A DNA stretch of 64,000 nucleotides, taken from positions 868,001 through 932,000 of the forward strand of contig NZ_JAIQXE010000001.1 in the NCBI RefSeq assembly GCF_020076305.1. The letters are read 5' to 3'. Numbering within the stretch: the first letter of the stretch is position 1; the number at the start of each line of letters is the position of its first letter. This DNA is from Flavihumibacter profundi. Lineage in GTDB: Bacteria; Bacteroidota; Bacteroidia; Chitinophagales; Chitinophagaceae. A model generated the notes under the pieces. The model did not search any database and had not been told where the DNA came from. It worked only from the letters and a program-made list of their open reading frames with translations. Shown in pieces: positions 42,553 to 52,251 of the stretch. Position numbers and translations under genes: made by a program.

Positions 42553-43824
42553 ATGAAAGTATTATTACAACAGGTTATTATCAACGATCCCCGCTCTCCT
42601 TTTAACGGTTCCACCAAAGATATTTTAATTATAGACGGCATTATTGTCCGTATTGCTGACAGTATCGAAGATGCTGATGCCAGGACAATTTCAGCGCCAT
42701 CCTTAACCGCATCCCCGGGTTGGGTTGATCCTTTTGCCCATTTTAATGATCCCGGTACCGAATATAAAGAGACTATAGAATCTGGTTCCGCAGCTGCAGC
42801 AGCGGGCGGATTTACCACTGTATTTGTATTGCCCAATACCAAACCGGCGGTTGATTCGAAATCACAGGTTGAATATGTGGTAGCCAAAGCGGCTAAACTT
42901 CCTGTTAATATATGGCCAATCGGTGCTGTATCGCGCCAGTTAGAAGGAAAAGACCTGGCTGAAATGTACGATATGAGAGCCAGTGGTGCCATTGCCTTTA
43001 GCGATGGAACAAACCCTATCCAGTCTTCCGGTTTACTGGTTAAGGCCCTGTTATATGTAAAAACTTTTGACGGCGTAGTGATCCAGTTGCCCGATGATAC
43101 CAGCATCGCCGCCCATGGACTGATGCATGAAGGCATTGTGTCAACCCGCCTGGGATTACAGGCCAAACCTATGCTCGCTGAAGAACTGATTGTATCCCGC
43201 GATATTGAACTGGCAAGGTATACCGGCAGCCATATTCATTTTACAGGTGTCAGTTCCCCGAAATCCATTGAATATATTCAACGTGCAAAGGAAGCTGGTT
43301 TAAAAGTGTCTTGTTCCGTAACGCCATACCATCTCTTTTTCTGTGATGAAGACCTGCAGGAATATGATTCAAACCTCAAGGTAAACCCGCCACTAAGAAC
43401 CCGCAATGATATGATGGCCCTAAGGGAATCCCTCCGCAAAGGGCATATCGATTGTATCGCAACCCATCACCAGCCGCATAATTATGATGCCAAAGTGCTG
43501 GAATTCGAATATGCAAAATTTGGCATGATTTCCCTGGAGTCCTGTTTCGCTGCGCTGCATACCGCTGTACCGGGATTGAGCCCTGAACAAATTGCCAACC
43601 TGTTTTCTATCAACGCCAGGAATTTATTTAAACTTCCCGGCGCCCTGATCCAGGAAGGCCAGGTTGCCGATATTACTTTGTATGAACCCGGCGCGGAAAT
43701 CATTTTCACAAAAGAAATGGTCAGGTCGAAATCGTCTAATTCTCCTTTCCTGGACCGGCTTTTAAAAGGGGCTGTTACTGGTATTGTAAACGGACATCAC
43801 CTTATTCTTAACAAGGCCTTATGA
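42553..43824 (+). CDS. Dihydroorotase-like amidohydrolase, catalytic His pattern altered
   Basis: A 423-aa amidohydrolase of the dihydroorotase family (pyrimidine synthesis step carbamoyl-aspartate to dihydroorotate). The first metal motif, normally DxHxH, is VDPFAHFNDPG here, so the first His is Phe61 while His63 remains. Near the C-terminus the usual Asp of TDHAPH is replaced (ATHHQPHNYDA, about 301-311). The family context (LPNTKPAVDSKSQV, SSPKSIEYIQRAKEAG) is otherwise intact. This resembles the second, possibly non-catalytic PyrC-type protein of Bacteroidota. It is followed by a DUF4199 gene overlapping its stop by four bases. Confidence 0.85.
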   Translation: MKVLLQQVIINDPRSPFNGSTKDILIIDGIIVRIADSIEDADARTISAPSLTASPGWVDPFAHFNDPGTEYKETIESGSAAAAAGGFTTVFVLPNTKPAVDSKSQVEYVVAKAAKLPVNIWPIGAVSRQLEGKDLAEMYDMRASGAIAFSDGTNPIQSSGLLVKALLYVKTFDGVVIQLPDDTSIAAHGLMHEGIVSTRLGLQAKPMLAEELIVSRDIELARYTGSHIHFTGVSSPKSIEYIQRAKEAGLKVSCSVTPYHLFFCDEDLQEYDSNLKVNPPLRTRNDMMALRESLRKGHIDCIATHHQPHNYDAKVLEFEYAKFGMISLESCFAALHTAVPGLSPEQIANLFSINARNLFKLPGALIQEGQVADITLYEPGAEIIFTKEMVRSKSSNSPFLDRLLKGAVTGIVNGHHLILNKAL

Positions 43825-44345
43825 TCAGGAAACTATCCTTGTTAACTGGTGCTGCTGCCGGTTTTCTCTATGCTGCGGTATTATTTATTACCTGGAAATC
43901 CGGCATTTCAGCTTTGGCAAATTTCCTTACATTTTATACCTGGACACCCATCATTTTACTGATTATCGGGGGAACCGCCTGGTGGTTGAAAAACAGGTCC
44001 GGGATACTTACCGGTTTCAAGGCTATTTTACAATATGCTTTGCTTGCCTACCTTGTGTTTGAAATTATTTATGCCGCAGCCAATTATGGGCTTTTTGGCG
44101 TACTCGATAAACAATTAAATGACCAGCTCGTTCAGCACCTGCTCGATAGTACCCGTGAAAAACTACAAAGAGGCGGGGCTGGAAAAGACCAGATTGCATC
44201 TGTGGAAGACCTTGCAAATGCAGGGCGGTTACCATTAACCATAAAGCAAACAATTATCGGTCTAGGGCAAAATATGCTGATCGATTTTTTGAAGTGCCTG
44301 TTTATTGCTACTATTACCAAACAAAATATTACACCGAAAGTATAA
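43821..44345 (+). CDS. DUF4199 family membrane protein
   Basis: A 174-aa membrane protein with about four transmembrane helices (residues 5-30, 36-56, 70-90, 145-165) and a cytoplasmic loop (DSTREKLQRGGAGKDQIAS). DUF4199 is a Bacteroidota family of unknown function. Its ATG overlaps the upstream stop (ATGA at 43821-43824), so translation is coupled, and a DPM1-like glycosyltransferase gene follows eight bases after its stop. The gene order dihydroorotase-like, DUF4199, GT2 looks conserved in the phylum (recollection). Confidence 0.85.
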   Translation: MIRKLSLLTGAAAGFLYAAVLFITWKSGISALANFLTFYTWTPIILLIIGGTAWWLKNRSGILTGFKAILQYALLAYLVFEIIYAAANYGLFGVLDKQLNDQLVQHLLDSTREKLQRGGAGKDQIASVEDLANAGRLPLTIKQTIIGLGQNMLIDFLKCLFIATITKQNITPKV

Positions 44346-44352
44346 TTTGAAT

Positions 44353-45300
44353 ATGGATCTTTCAATCGTCATCCCTTTACTGAATGAGGAAGAATCACTT
44401 CCCGAACTTTGTTCGTGGATCAATAAAGTGATGACAGAGCACCAATTCAGTTATGAGGTTATCCTTGTAGATGATGGCAGCACGGATAATTCATGGGCAG
44501 TGATCAGTAATCTCCAGGCAAAGGATCCGGTACATATAAAAGGCATAAAATTCCAGCGGAATTATGGTAAGTCAGCTGCCCTCAATGAAGGATTCAGGGC
44601 CACCCAGGGCAACGTTGTAATAACGATGGATGCTGATCTCCAGGACTCCCCTGATGAAATTCCAGGACTGAATAAAATGATTGTAGAAGATGGCTTTGAC
44701 CTGGTCAGTGGCTGGAAGAAAAAACGTTACGACAATACGCTTACCAAAAACCTTCCCTCTAAATTATTCAATGCCGCAACAAGAAAAGTATCAGGTATCT
44801 ACCTGCACGATTTTAACTGTGGATTGAAAGCCTACCGAAAAAAAACGGTTAAGAGTATTGAGGTTTATGGCGAAATGCACCGGTATATCCCGGTCATTGC
44901 CAAATGGGCCGGGTTTACAAAAATTGGCGAGAAAGTAGTAGAACACCGGGCAAGGAAATACGGGGTTACAAAATTCGGCCTTAACCGTTTTGTAAATGGT
45001 TTCCTGGACCTGGCATCCATCACTTTCGTTGGAAAATACGGCAAGAAGCCTATGCATTTCTTTGGTCTGTGGGGATCACTCTGCTTCCTGTTGGGGTTTA
45101 CCTCAAGTGCTTATCTCATTGTTACTAAAATAGTAGATCCGGATGTAAGCCTGAGTAACCGGCCGATTTTTTTCATTGCCTTAACTGCAATGATTATCGG
45201 GTCCCAACTTTTCCTGGCAGGTTTCCTGGGTGAATTAATTTCCCGGAGCTCTGCCGCTCGTAACCAATACCTGGTGGAAGAAAAACTCGGACTGGGTTAA
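44353..45300 (+). CDS. GT2 glycosyltransferase, DPM1/GtrB-like
   Basis: A 315-aa inner-membrane glycosyltransferase with the GT-A signature (MDLSIVIPLLNEEESL, ILVDDGSTDNSW, VVITMDADLQDSPDEI with the DxD-type DAD) and two C-terminal helices (about 235-258 and 270-292). This architecture transfers a sugar from a nucleotide donor to a polyprenyl phosphate. A GtrA protein that could flip such a product is encoded at 2.6-3.1 kb. The ATG at 44353 begins the fold directly; an upstream Met lies within the DUF4199 gene. Confidence 0.93.
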   Translation: MDLSIVIPLLNEEESLPELCSWINKVMTEHQFSYEVILVDDGSTDNSWAVISNLQAKDPVHIKGIKFQRNYGKSAALNEGFRATQGNVVITMDADLQDSPDEIPGLNKMIVEDGFDLVSGWKKKRYDNTLTKNLPSKLFNAATRKVSGIYLHDFNCGLKAYRKKTVKSIEVYGEMHRYIPVIAKWAGFTKIGEKVVEHRARKYGVTKFGLNRFVNGFLDLASITFVGKYGKKPMHFFGLWGSLCFLLGFTSSAYLIVTKIVDPDVSLSNRPIFFIALTAMIIGSQLFLAGFLGELISRSSAARNQYLVEEKLGLG

Positions 45301-45314
45301 GCAAACTATCCCGC

Positions 45315-46457
45315 ATGTCTTTAAAAATTGTCATACTTGGTCCCGCCCATCCATTCAGGGGCGGCGGCATCACTACATTTAATGAAAGGCTCGCTGCAGA
45401 ATTACAGCACGAAGGACACCAGGTGTCGATTTTGAATTTCACGGTACAATACCCTGCTTTCTTATTTCCGGGGAAATCACAACTGACCAGCGAACCGGCT
45501 CCTGAAGGTTTGACAATAATAAGAATGCTGCATTCCATGAATCCAATCAGCTGGATTAAAACCGGTAATTACCTTCGCCACCTAAAACCCGACCTGGTCA
45601 TTGTACGTTACTGGTTACCACTTGTGGGCCCTGCCTTTGGAACAGTGTTGCGAAGGGTAAAAAAGAATGGCCATACTAAAATATTGGCTATTACCGATAA
45701 CGTACAACCACACGAAAAACGGTTTGGTGATACTGCTTTTACAAAATATTTTGTTGGCGCCTGCGACGCTTTCGTTTGTATGAGCGAAAAGGTTCTGAAA
45801 GACCTTAAAACCTTTCTCCACCAACAGCCCGTCATCAAACTCAATCATCCTTTGTATGATAATTTCGGGGAAGGCATTGATAAAAATATCGCCAGGCAAA
45901 AACTGGGAATCACAAGGGACGCCCGGCTTTTATTATTTTTTGGGTTTATCCGCAAATACAAGGGACTCGATATTTTATTAAAGGCACTGAAAGAATTGGA
46001 TGATCCAACGGTTCGGTTACTGGTAGCCGGAGAATTTTATGAAGATGCCGGCAAATACATTGAACTGGTAAATAATTTGGGCATAGGTAAGCAGGTCATT
46101 TTTAAAAATGATTTTATTCCGAATGATGAAGTGAAATATTATTTCAGTGCAGCGGATGTAGTGGTTCAACCTTACCGGAATGCCACCCAAAGTGGCGTTA
46201 CGCCCCTTGCCTATCATTTTGAAAAGCCTATGATCGTAACAAATGTAGGTGGATTACCAGACTATGTGCCGGATGGCAAGACTGGTATAGTGACCCTGCC
46301 GGAACCGGTTGAAATGGCTAAATCAATCCGCCGCTTTTTCGAATTAGGAGAAGCTCATTATACAGCAAATATCCTGGCTGAAAAGCAAAAATTCAGCTGG
46401 CCGGCATTTTCCCGATCTTTGCTGGACTTGTATAAAACTTTAGTTGAAAGCAATTAA
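45315..46457 (+). CDS. GT4 glycosyltransferase
   Basis: A 380-aa GT-B fold enzyme of family 4. The N-terminal domain has ILGPAHPFRGGGITTFNERL (donor/acceptor loop), and the C-terminal domain has the EX7E region (QPYRNATQSGVTPLAYHFEKP-type segment with PDYVPDGKTGIV). It probably adds a sugar to a surface glycan. It follows the GT2 gene by 14 bases and precedes gmhA by one base, so the genes form one operon (dihydroorotase-like, DUF4199, GT2, GT4, gmhA, gmhB). Confidence 0.92.
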   Translation: MSLKIVILGPAHPFRGGGITTFNERLAAELQHEGHQVSILNFTVQYPAFLFPGKSQLTSEPAPEGLTIIRMLHSMNPISWIKTGNYLRHLKPDLVIVRYWLPLVGPAFGTVLRRVKKNGHTKILAITDNVQPHEKRFGDTAFTKYFVGACDAFVCMSEKVLKDLKTFLHQQPVIKLNHPLYDNFGEGIDKNIARQKLGITRDARLLLFFGFIRKYKGLDILLKALKELDDPTVRLLVAGEFYEDAGKYIELVNNLGIGKQVIFKNDFIPNDEVKYYFSAADVVVQPYRNATQSGVTPLAYHFEKPMIVTNVGGLPDYVPDGKTGIVTLPEPVEMAKSIRRFFELGEAHYTANILAEKQKFSWPAFSRSLLDLYKTLVESN

Positions 46458-46458
46458 T

Positions 46459-47034
46459 ATGCAAAAACAGATTCAAGAAATTATTCAGCAGTCCATCCGG
46501 ACGAAAGATAAAATACTGGCTAACCCGGAAATTTTGCAGCGGCTGGAAGATGTTGTTGAACTCATTACGGCAGCTTTCAGGAAGGGGAACCGGCTTTATT
46601 TTTGTGGCAACGGTGGAAGTGCAGCCGATGCACAGCACCTGGCTGCTGAATTCAGCGGAAGGTTCTATAAAAACCGTAGGGCCCTTCCTGCAGAAGCCCT
46701 GCATTGTAATACATCATACCTGACTGCAGTAGCAAACGATTATAGTTTTGATGTGATTTATGCCCGTTTGGTAGAGGGCATTATGGAAAGCGGCGATGTT
46801 TTACTGGGATTTTCCACCTCAGGTAATTCACCCAATATTCTATTGGCTTTTGAGGCCGCGCGGAAATCGGGTATCCATACCATTGGTTTCACCGGTTCCT
46901 CCGGCGGTAAGCTGAAAGACCTCAGCGATTTCCTCTTCAATGTTCCAGCTGATGATACCCCCCGGATCCAGGAAAGCCATATTATGCTGGGACATATTAT
47001 TTGCCAGTTGGTAGAGGAAAAATATTTTGCCTAA
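46459..47034 (+). CDS. gmhA: Sedoheptulose-7-phosphate isomerase
   Basis: A 191-aa SIS-domain isomerase making D-glycero-D-manno-heptose-7-phosphate, first step of heptose synthesis for lipopolysaccharide. Visible are the CGNGGSAADAQHLAAEFSGR loop (about residues 54-73) with the sugar-phosphate serines, STSGNSPN and the metal-binding ESHIMLGH near the C-terminus. I use the ATG at 46459, one base after the upstream stop. The gmhB gene overlaps its region downstream by a different start at 47046. Confidence 0.94.
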   Translation: MQKQIQEIIQQSIRTKDKILANPEILQRLEDVVELITAAFRKGNRLYFCGNGGSAADAQHLAAEFSGRFYKNRRALPAEALHCNTSYLTAVANDYSFDVIYARLVEGIMESGDVLLGFSTSGNSPNILLAFEAARKSGIHTIGFTGSSGGKLKDLSDFLFNVPADDTPRIQESHIMLGHIICQLVEEKYFA

Positions 47035-47045
47035 ATACACTTCAC

Positions 47046-47603
47046 ATGCTGAACCTTGCAGACGTTGATAAGAACTGGACCCTTTTCCTTGATCGCGATG
47101 GTGTAATTAATTATGAAAAAGAAGGCGATTATATTTACCATCCCGGTGAATTTGTTTTTTATGAAGGTGCTGTGGAGGCAATGCAAATATTTTCAAAGCT
47201 GTTTAAAAGGATCATAATTGTCACCAACCAAAGAGGCATTGAAAAAGGCCTGATGGCAGAAAAAGACCTGCACGATATACATTCCCATATGCGGGCTATT
47301 TTAGCAAATGTGCATGTAACTATCGATGAAATTTATTATTGCACATCACTGGACAACGAACACCCAAACCGGAAACCCCAGCCAGGCATGGCCCTACAGG
47401 CACATGCTGATTTTCCGGATATTGATTTTTCCAAAGCTATAATGGTGGGTAATAACCTGAGTGATATGATCTTTGGACGAAATGCGGGAATGCATACCGT
47501 TTTTGTTAAAACTACCACTCCGGCCCTGCCCCTTCCCGACCATGCCATTGACCTCGCCTTCAATGACTTGTTAAATTTTGCCAGGGCATTGCCACAGGCA
47601 TGA
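47046..47603 (+). CDS. gmhB: Heptose-bisphosphate phosphatase-like HAD protein
   Basis: A 185-aa HAD phosphatase: motif I FLDRDGVIN (Asp16, Asp18), motif II IVTNQRGI and motif III/IV KPQPGMAL with MVGNNLSDMIFGRNAG. The histidinol-phosphatase/GmhB branch removes the C7 phosphate of heptose-1,7-bisphosphate. Downstream of gmhA, the assignment is supported. The loop CTSLDNEHPNRKPQPG is shorter than the CxH(x)nCxC zinc loop of GmhB: one Cys is seen and the other metal ligands are missing. The ATG at 47046 follows the gmhA stop by 11 bases. Confidence 0.85.
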   Translation: MLNLADVDKNWTLFLDRDGVINYEKEGDYIYHPGEFVFYEGAVEAMQIFSKLFKRIIIVTNQRGIEKGLMAEKDLHDIHSHMRAILANVHVTIDEIYYCTSLDNEHPNRKPQPGMALQAHADFPDIDFSKAIMVGNNLSDMIFGRNAGMHTVFVKTTTPALPLPDHAIDLAFNDLLNFARALPQA

Positions 47604-47632
47604 AAACTGTACCTTCATAGCAGGTAACAAAT

Positions 47633-48661
47633 ATGAAAACAATTATTTTTTTAGCGCTTTTGTTTGCAATGCCAGTCCTGGTTTCGGCCCAGGGGAAGAT
47701 CAGTGTAAATAACCTGAAGGAACTCCGGAAAAAAGAGGATTCCCTTAAGATTTATGCCGACAGTATGATCAATGCCGGCAGTGCTGGAAAGAGGTTTTTA
47801 AATGACAGTATTTTTGTCCGCAGTTTTATCCGCGCCCTTAAAGTGCCCTATTCATTTGAATACGGTTTTGATTCCATAAGCTCTGTTTCCAGGTTGTATG
47901 CTCCCGACAGCAGTTTTAAGATATTTACCTGGCAATTGAAAAAAGACGAATATTTCTATTACCAGAAAGGGGCTATCCAGATGAGGACCAAAGATGGCAG
48001 CCTTAAATTGTACCCGCTTTTTGATGCTTCCATGTTTACCCGGAAGCCACTTGATTCCATCAGGAACAGGAATGCCTGGATTGGTGCGATCTATTATAAG
48101 GTAATCCAGAAGACCTGGCAGAACAAGAATTACTACACGCTGATAGGCTTTGACGGATATACGGTGAGCAGTAACCGAAAATGGATGGATGTGCTGACTT
48201 TCGATGATAAAACAGGGGAACCTGTTTTTGGAGGGCCATTTTTCCTGGTACAGCCCGATAGTGCAAAAACGGCCAGGGTGCAATACCGGTTTAATATCGA
48301 ATACAAAAAAGAAGCCAGTACTACCTTTAATTATAACCCGGAGATGGATATGGTTATTTTTGATCACCTTATTTCTGAATCTGATGAACCAAACCGCCCT
48401 GAAACCTATGTGCCTGATGGGGATTTTGAAGGCTTCCGCTGGAAAGATGGGAAATGGGTGCATGTGCCGAAAGTATTTACAGATGTCCCCGATCAATTCA
48501 AAAAAGTAGATCCATTTTTAGGGAATGCGCCAGTTGAGGATGCAATCCGGGATAAAGACGGAAACATTGATGAAAAGAAACTGGAAGAGCGTTCCCGGAA
48601 AAATGAAGAAAAGGGCAAGGAAAAAGAGAAAGTAAAACCTAAAAAAACGGGTGGCGGATAA
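47633..48661 (+). CDS. Exported conserved protein of unknown function
   Basis: A 342-aa exported protein with a signal peptide (MKTIIFLALLFAMPVLVSAQ). A helical N-terminal region (about 25-60) is followed by a beta-rich domain (about 70-280) with many aromatic residues (WQLKKDEYFYYQKGAIQMR, YTLIGFDGYTVSSNRKWMDV) and a charged, low-complexity Lys/Glu tail (EERSRKNEEKGKEKEKVKPK). I do not recognise the family; the pattern resembles Bacteroidota outer-membrane or periplasmic proteins. It sits in an envelope-sugar operon, between gmhB and a flippase whose start overlaps its stop by eleven bases. Confidence 0.8.
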   Translation: MKTIIFLALLFAMPVLVSAQGKISVNNLKELRKKEDSLKIYADSMINAGSAGKRFLNDSIFVRSFIRALKVPYSFEYGFDSISSVSRLYAPDSSFKIFTWQLKKDEYFYYQKGAIQMRTKDGSLKLYPLFDASMFTRKPLDSIRNRNAWIGAIYYKVIQKTWQNKNYYTLIGFDGYTVSSNRKWMDVLTFDDKTGEPVFGGPFFLVQPDSAKTARVQYRFNIEYKKEASTTFNYNPEMDMVIFDHLISESDEPNRPETYVPDGDFEGFRWKDGKWVHVPKVFTDVPDQFKKVDPFLGNAPVEDAIRDKDGNIDEKKLEERSRKNEEKGKEKEKVKPKKTGGG

Positions 48662-50096
48662 AATTAAAATTCCATTCGGACAATTACTGCTGCAGTATAG
48701 CAATACTGCATTGAATATTATTTTCCCCCTCATTCTTTTCCCATACATGACCCGAACGCTGGGTCCGTCTGGTTATGGTGTTATCGGATTTTATGAATCG
48801 ATGATGACTGTCGTGATTGTCCTGGCTGGATTCGGCGTCAATTATTACGGGTTAAGATTACTCAGCAAATCTGCCATAGGTGATACAGACCAATCCAATA
48901 CTGTTCTTCATTTATTGCTGATCAATACCATTATGGCTGTTTCGGGTATGGCAGTTTACCTGGTTTATGTACTGAATAAGCCGGTCCAGATTGGTGGCAG
49001 GGAAATTACCTGGCTGTATGCCTACATTATGACGATTTACATGTTCCATGCCGACTGGTACTTTCAATCACAGGAAAAGTTCAGGTTTTTATTACAGCGT
49101 ACTTTTATTCTTCGGCTATTCGTCCTTGTAAGTTCATTCATTTTTGTGAGGAACCCGGCGCACCTTATTCACTATATTATTATAAGTGCCATAAACTATA
49201 CATTAATTGCCGGGAGTGCCTGGTGGAATATGCGCGAAATATTTTCCCATTGGAAATGGGATCCGGCGCTGTTTCGAAGGTTATTAGCTGCCCTTTTACC
49301 TTTTGCTTTTTTGGGAGTGCTGAGTTCCCTGTATTTTACGGTAGATACCATATTGCTGGCCCGTACAGGAAAGGTGGCAGATATAGGCCAATATACAGTA
49401 GCGGCAAAAATTGTACGCCTTGGACTTAATGTATTTGTTGGCGCTTCCATCGTGTTTTTCGTGCGCCTTTTCCGGAGTGCCGTAGATAAAGACCTGCAAT
49501 CGCAAAGCTTACTGATGATGCTGCACCTTAGTATACCCATCGGCGCATTACTTTTTTTCTTCGCTTCCCCGGTAATAAGGTTTGTTGTTGGTGATAACTA
49601 CCTTCCCGCAATTAATATCCTGCACATCTTTGCGTTACTGTGGGTTGTGGTACCACTCCATGATTTTTTCAATATCCAGGTATTAATGGTACACCATCGC
49701 GAAAAATTACTGGTGGCAATTTATGCGGCAGCAACAGCTGTATCTTTCCTGCTAAACCTGGTCCTGATTCCGGTTTGGTTTACAACAGGTGCTGCAATTG
49801 CTGTACTAATTACAGAATGTGGTGTATTGGTTGCTTCGATCCTTTATTCGAGACAGTATTTTAAGATCAGCCTGGAATTGGCCAGGGAATTGATTGTATG
49901 CCTTTCGGCTTTCCCTTTGGCCCTGTTATGTTCCCAGGTAGCCATAATAGCATCACCAACCGCATATGGGCAACTGGCTATTGGTTTGACAGGTTTTGCA
50001 GTGCTTTACCTGTTGCTGCAATTAGTCATATTCAGGAATGCCTTTTGGCTGAAAATCTGGTCCCTCGTACAGGAAAAGCTTACTCCTTCTGCCTAA
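48651..50096 (+). CDS. Oligosaccharide flippase (MOP superfamily, Wzx-like)
   Basis: A 481-aa polytopic membrane protein with about 14 helices. The N-terminus has [30 protein letters not shown], the polysaccharide-transporter (Wzx) signature. It would flip a lipid-linked oligosaccharide across the inner membrane. It starts with GTG at 48651 inside the preceding gene's 3' end; a downstream Met would remove the first helix. It converges with lepA, whose stop codon overlaps (CTAA). Together with the glycosyltransferases around it, it suggests a surface glycan assembly locus. Confidence 0.9.
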   Translation: MADKIKIPFGQLLLQYSNTALNIIFPLILFPYMTRTLGPSGYGVIGFYESMMTVVIVLAGFGVNYYGLRLLSKSAIGDTDQSNTVLHLLLINTIMAVSGMAVYLVYVLNKPVQIGGREITWLYAYIMTIYMFHADWYFQSQEKFRFLLQRTFILRLFVLVSSFIFVRNPAHLIHYIIISAINYTLIAGSAWWNMREIFSHWKWDPALFRRLLAALLPFAFLGVLSSLYFTVDTILLARTGKVADIGQYTVAAKIVRLGLNVFVGASIVFFVRLFRSAVDKDLQSQSLLMMLHLSIPIGALLFFFASPVIRFVVGDNYLPAINILHIFALLWVVVPLHDFFNIQVLMVHHREKLLVAIYAAATAVSFLLNLVLIPVWFTTGAAIAVLITECGVLVASILYSRQYFKISLELARELIVCLSAFPLALLCSQVAIIASPTAYGQLAIGLTGFAVLYLLLQLVIFRNAFWLKIWSLVQEKLTPSA

Positions 50097-51886
50097 TCAT
50101 CTAATTTGAGAACTGCCAGGAAAGCTTCCTGCGGAATTTCCACAGAGCCTATCTGCCGCATCCGTTTTTTACCTTCTTTCTGTTTCTCCAATAGTTTTCT
50201 TTTACGGCTAATGTCTCCACCGTAACATTTGGCAGTAACGTCTTTACGCATTGCGCTGATATTCTCACGGGCAACTACTTTGGCGCCGATGGCAGCCTGG
50301 ATGGCAATCAGGAATTGCTGTTTCGGTAATAACTCCTTCAATTTTTCACAGAGCTTCCGGCCGAAATCATTGGCCCTGCCGCGATGGATCAGCGCGCTCA
50401 GTGCATCCACCCTTTCCGCATTCAGCAGGATATCCATTTTCACAATATCAGCTTCGCGATAGCCGATCGGATGATAATCAAAGGAAGCGTATCCACGGGT
50501 TTGGCTTTTCAGTTTATCGTAGAAATCAAAAACTATTTCGGTAAGCGGTAATTCAAAAATCAATTCCACGCGGGTTTGCGTAAGGTAGCTCTGGTTAATC
50601 AGAATACCCCTTTTACCCAAACAAAGTGTCATGATATTCCCGATATAATCGGGCTTTGTAATGATCTGGGCTTTAATAAATGGCTCTTCAATCCGGTCAA
50701 TCCTGCTGGGGTCAGGCATTTCTGTCGGATTATTTACAATAATCTTTTCGCCTTTGCTGGTGTATGCGATGAAACTTACGTTGGGAACAGTGGTAATTAC
50801 CGTTTGGTTAAACTCCCGTTCCAGCCTTTCCTGGATGATTTCCATGTGCAACATACCCAGGAAGCCGCAACGAAATCCGAAACCAAGCGCCTGCGATGTT
50901 TCCAATTCATAAGTAATTGAAGCATCGTTCAATTGCAATTTATCCATGCAATCGCGCAACTCTTCAAATTCATCAGTTTCCACAGGGAAAATTCCGGCGA
51001 AAACCATGGGTTTCACTTCCTGGAATCCTTTAATGATTTCAGTAGTCGGGTTATTGGCAAGCGTTAAGGTATCACCCACCCTAACCTCTTTGGCATTCTT
51101 GATACCGGTAATTACATAGCCCACATCACCAGCAGACACCTCATTCCGTTCCGTCATTTTAAGCTTAAGGATACCGACTTCATCTGCAAAATATTCCTGC
51201 CCGGTAGAAACAAACTTAATTTTATCACCCTTGCGGATGGTACCATTGTTTACCTTGAAATAAACGATAATTCCCCGGTAACTATTAAACACGCTGTCGA
51301 AGATCAAGGCCTGCAGGGGTGCATCCGGGTTGCCTTTTGGCGGTGGGATGCGTTCAACAATTGCCTCAAGGATTTTATCCACGCCCAGGCCGGTACGGCC
51401 GCTGGCCAGTAAAATTTCTTCCGGTTTACATCCGATCAATTCAACGATCTGGTCTTTAACCTCTTCAATCATTGCACCTTCCATATCAATTTTATTGATA
51501 ACAGGAATGATTTCAAGGTCATTATCAATGGCCAGGTACAGATTACTGATCGTTTGCGCCTGGATACCCTGGGCAGCATCTACAAGCAATAAAGCGCCTT
51601 CACAGGCAGCAAGCGCCCTGCTGACTTCATAACTGAAATCCACATGGCCGGGGGTATCGATAAGGTTTAAAGTATATTCCTGGCCATCGGGATGGCGGTA
51701 ATTGATCTGGATAGCATGACTTTTAATAGTAATACCTTTTTCCCGCTCCAGGTCCATATCGTCCAATACCTGGTCCATCATTTCCCGTTCACTGATGGTA
51801 TTGGTGCTTTGCAGCATCCTGTCAGCCAGTGTACTTTTTCCGTGGTCGATATGGGCAATTATGCAAAAATTCCTGATATTCTTCAT
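50093..51886 (-). CDS. lepA: Elongation factor 4 (LepA)
   Basis: A 597-aa ribosome-associated GTPase that back-translocates stalled ribosomes. G1 is AHIDHGKST (residues 11-19), G3 is [10 protein letters not shown]4 is NKIDME; the C-terminal CTD ending [20 protein letters not shown] is characteristic. The start [18 protein letters not shown] is canonical, with a TACTTTTG -7 element 24 bases upstream. It is convergent with the flippase gene and divergent from the acyl-CoA-binding protein gene. Confidence 0.98.
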   Translation of the reverse strand: MKNIRNFCIIAHIDHGKSTLADRMLQSTNTISEREMMDQVLDDMDLEREKGITIKSHAIQINYRHPDGQEYTLNLIDTPGHVDFSYEVSRALAACEGALLLVDAAQGIQAQTISNLYLAIDNDLEIIPVINKIDMEGAMIEEVKDQIVELIGCKPEEILLASGRTGLGVDKILEAIVERIPPPKGNPDAPLQALIFDSVFNSYRGIIVYFKVNNGTIRKGDKIKFVSTGQEYFADEVGILKLKMTERNEVSAGDVGYVITGIKNAKEVRVGDTLTLANNPTTEIIKGFQEVKPMVFAGIFPVETDEFEELRDCMDKLQLNDASITYELETSQALGFGFRCGFLGMLHMEIIQERLEREFNQTVITTVPNVSFIAYTSKGEKIIVNNPTEMPDPSRIDRIEEPFIKAQIITKPDYIGNIMTLCLGKRGILINQSYLTQTRVELIFELPLTEIVFDFYDKLKSQTRGYASFDYHPIGYREADIVKMDILLNAERVDALSALIHRGRANDFGRKLCEKLKELLPKQQFLIAIQAAIGAKVVARENISAMRKDVTAKCYGGDISRKRKLLEKQKEGKKRMRQIGSVEIPQEAFLAVLKLDD

Positions 51887-51909
51887 CTCATGCTTTCTTA
51901 AATGCGGTG

Positions 51910-51917
51910 CAAAAGTA
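51910..51917 (-). promoter_or_regulatory. -7 element of lepA (TACTTTTG)
   Basis: Exact TAnnTTTG match on the minus strand, 24 bases upstream of the lepA ATG. On the plus strand a near match, TACTTTCG (51952-51959), precedes the acyl-CoA-binding protein gene. Confidence 0.55.
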
Positions 51918-51978
51918 GCAAAAACTAGGCAGGAATTGCGTTAAAATCAATTACTTTCGCGGCAAATTTACACTGGAC

Positions 51979-52233
51979 ATGGATCAACAAAGACTATTTG
52001 AGCAGGCAGTAGCAGAAAGCAAATCACTTAGTGAGCGTCCCAGCAATGAAACTTTGCTGAACCTATATTCCTTGTACAAACAGGCAACAGAAGGTGATGT
52101 AAATGGAGAAGGACCCAGTATGTTTGACTTTGTGGCAAAAGCAAAGTATGAGGCCTGGTCTGCATTGAAGGGCAAATCCAAAGAGGATGCCATGCAGGCT
52201 TATATTGACCTGGTGCAGAAACTGAAGAACTAA
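51979..52233 (+). CDS. Acyl-CoA-binding protein
   Basis: An 84-aa ACBP of four helices, a fold best known from eukaryotes. Typical residues are visible: FEQAVAESKSL, NETLLNLYSLYKQATEGDVN (Tyr and Lys contacting CoA), KAKYEAWSALKGKSKEDAM and YIDLVQKL. It binds medium and long acyl-CoA in the cytoplasm. It is a stand-alone gene divergent from lepA and convergent with the glycosyltransferase gene. Start at the ATG at 51979. Confidence 0.95.
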   Translation: MDQQRLFEQAVAESKSLSERPSNETLLNLYSLYKQATEGDVNGEGPSMFDFVAKAKYEAWSALKGKSKEDAMQAYIDLVQKLKN

Positions 52234-52251
52234 ACACAATGGCTTATTGCC

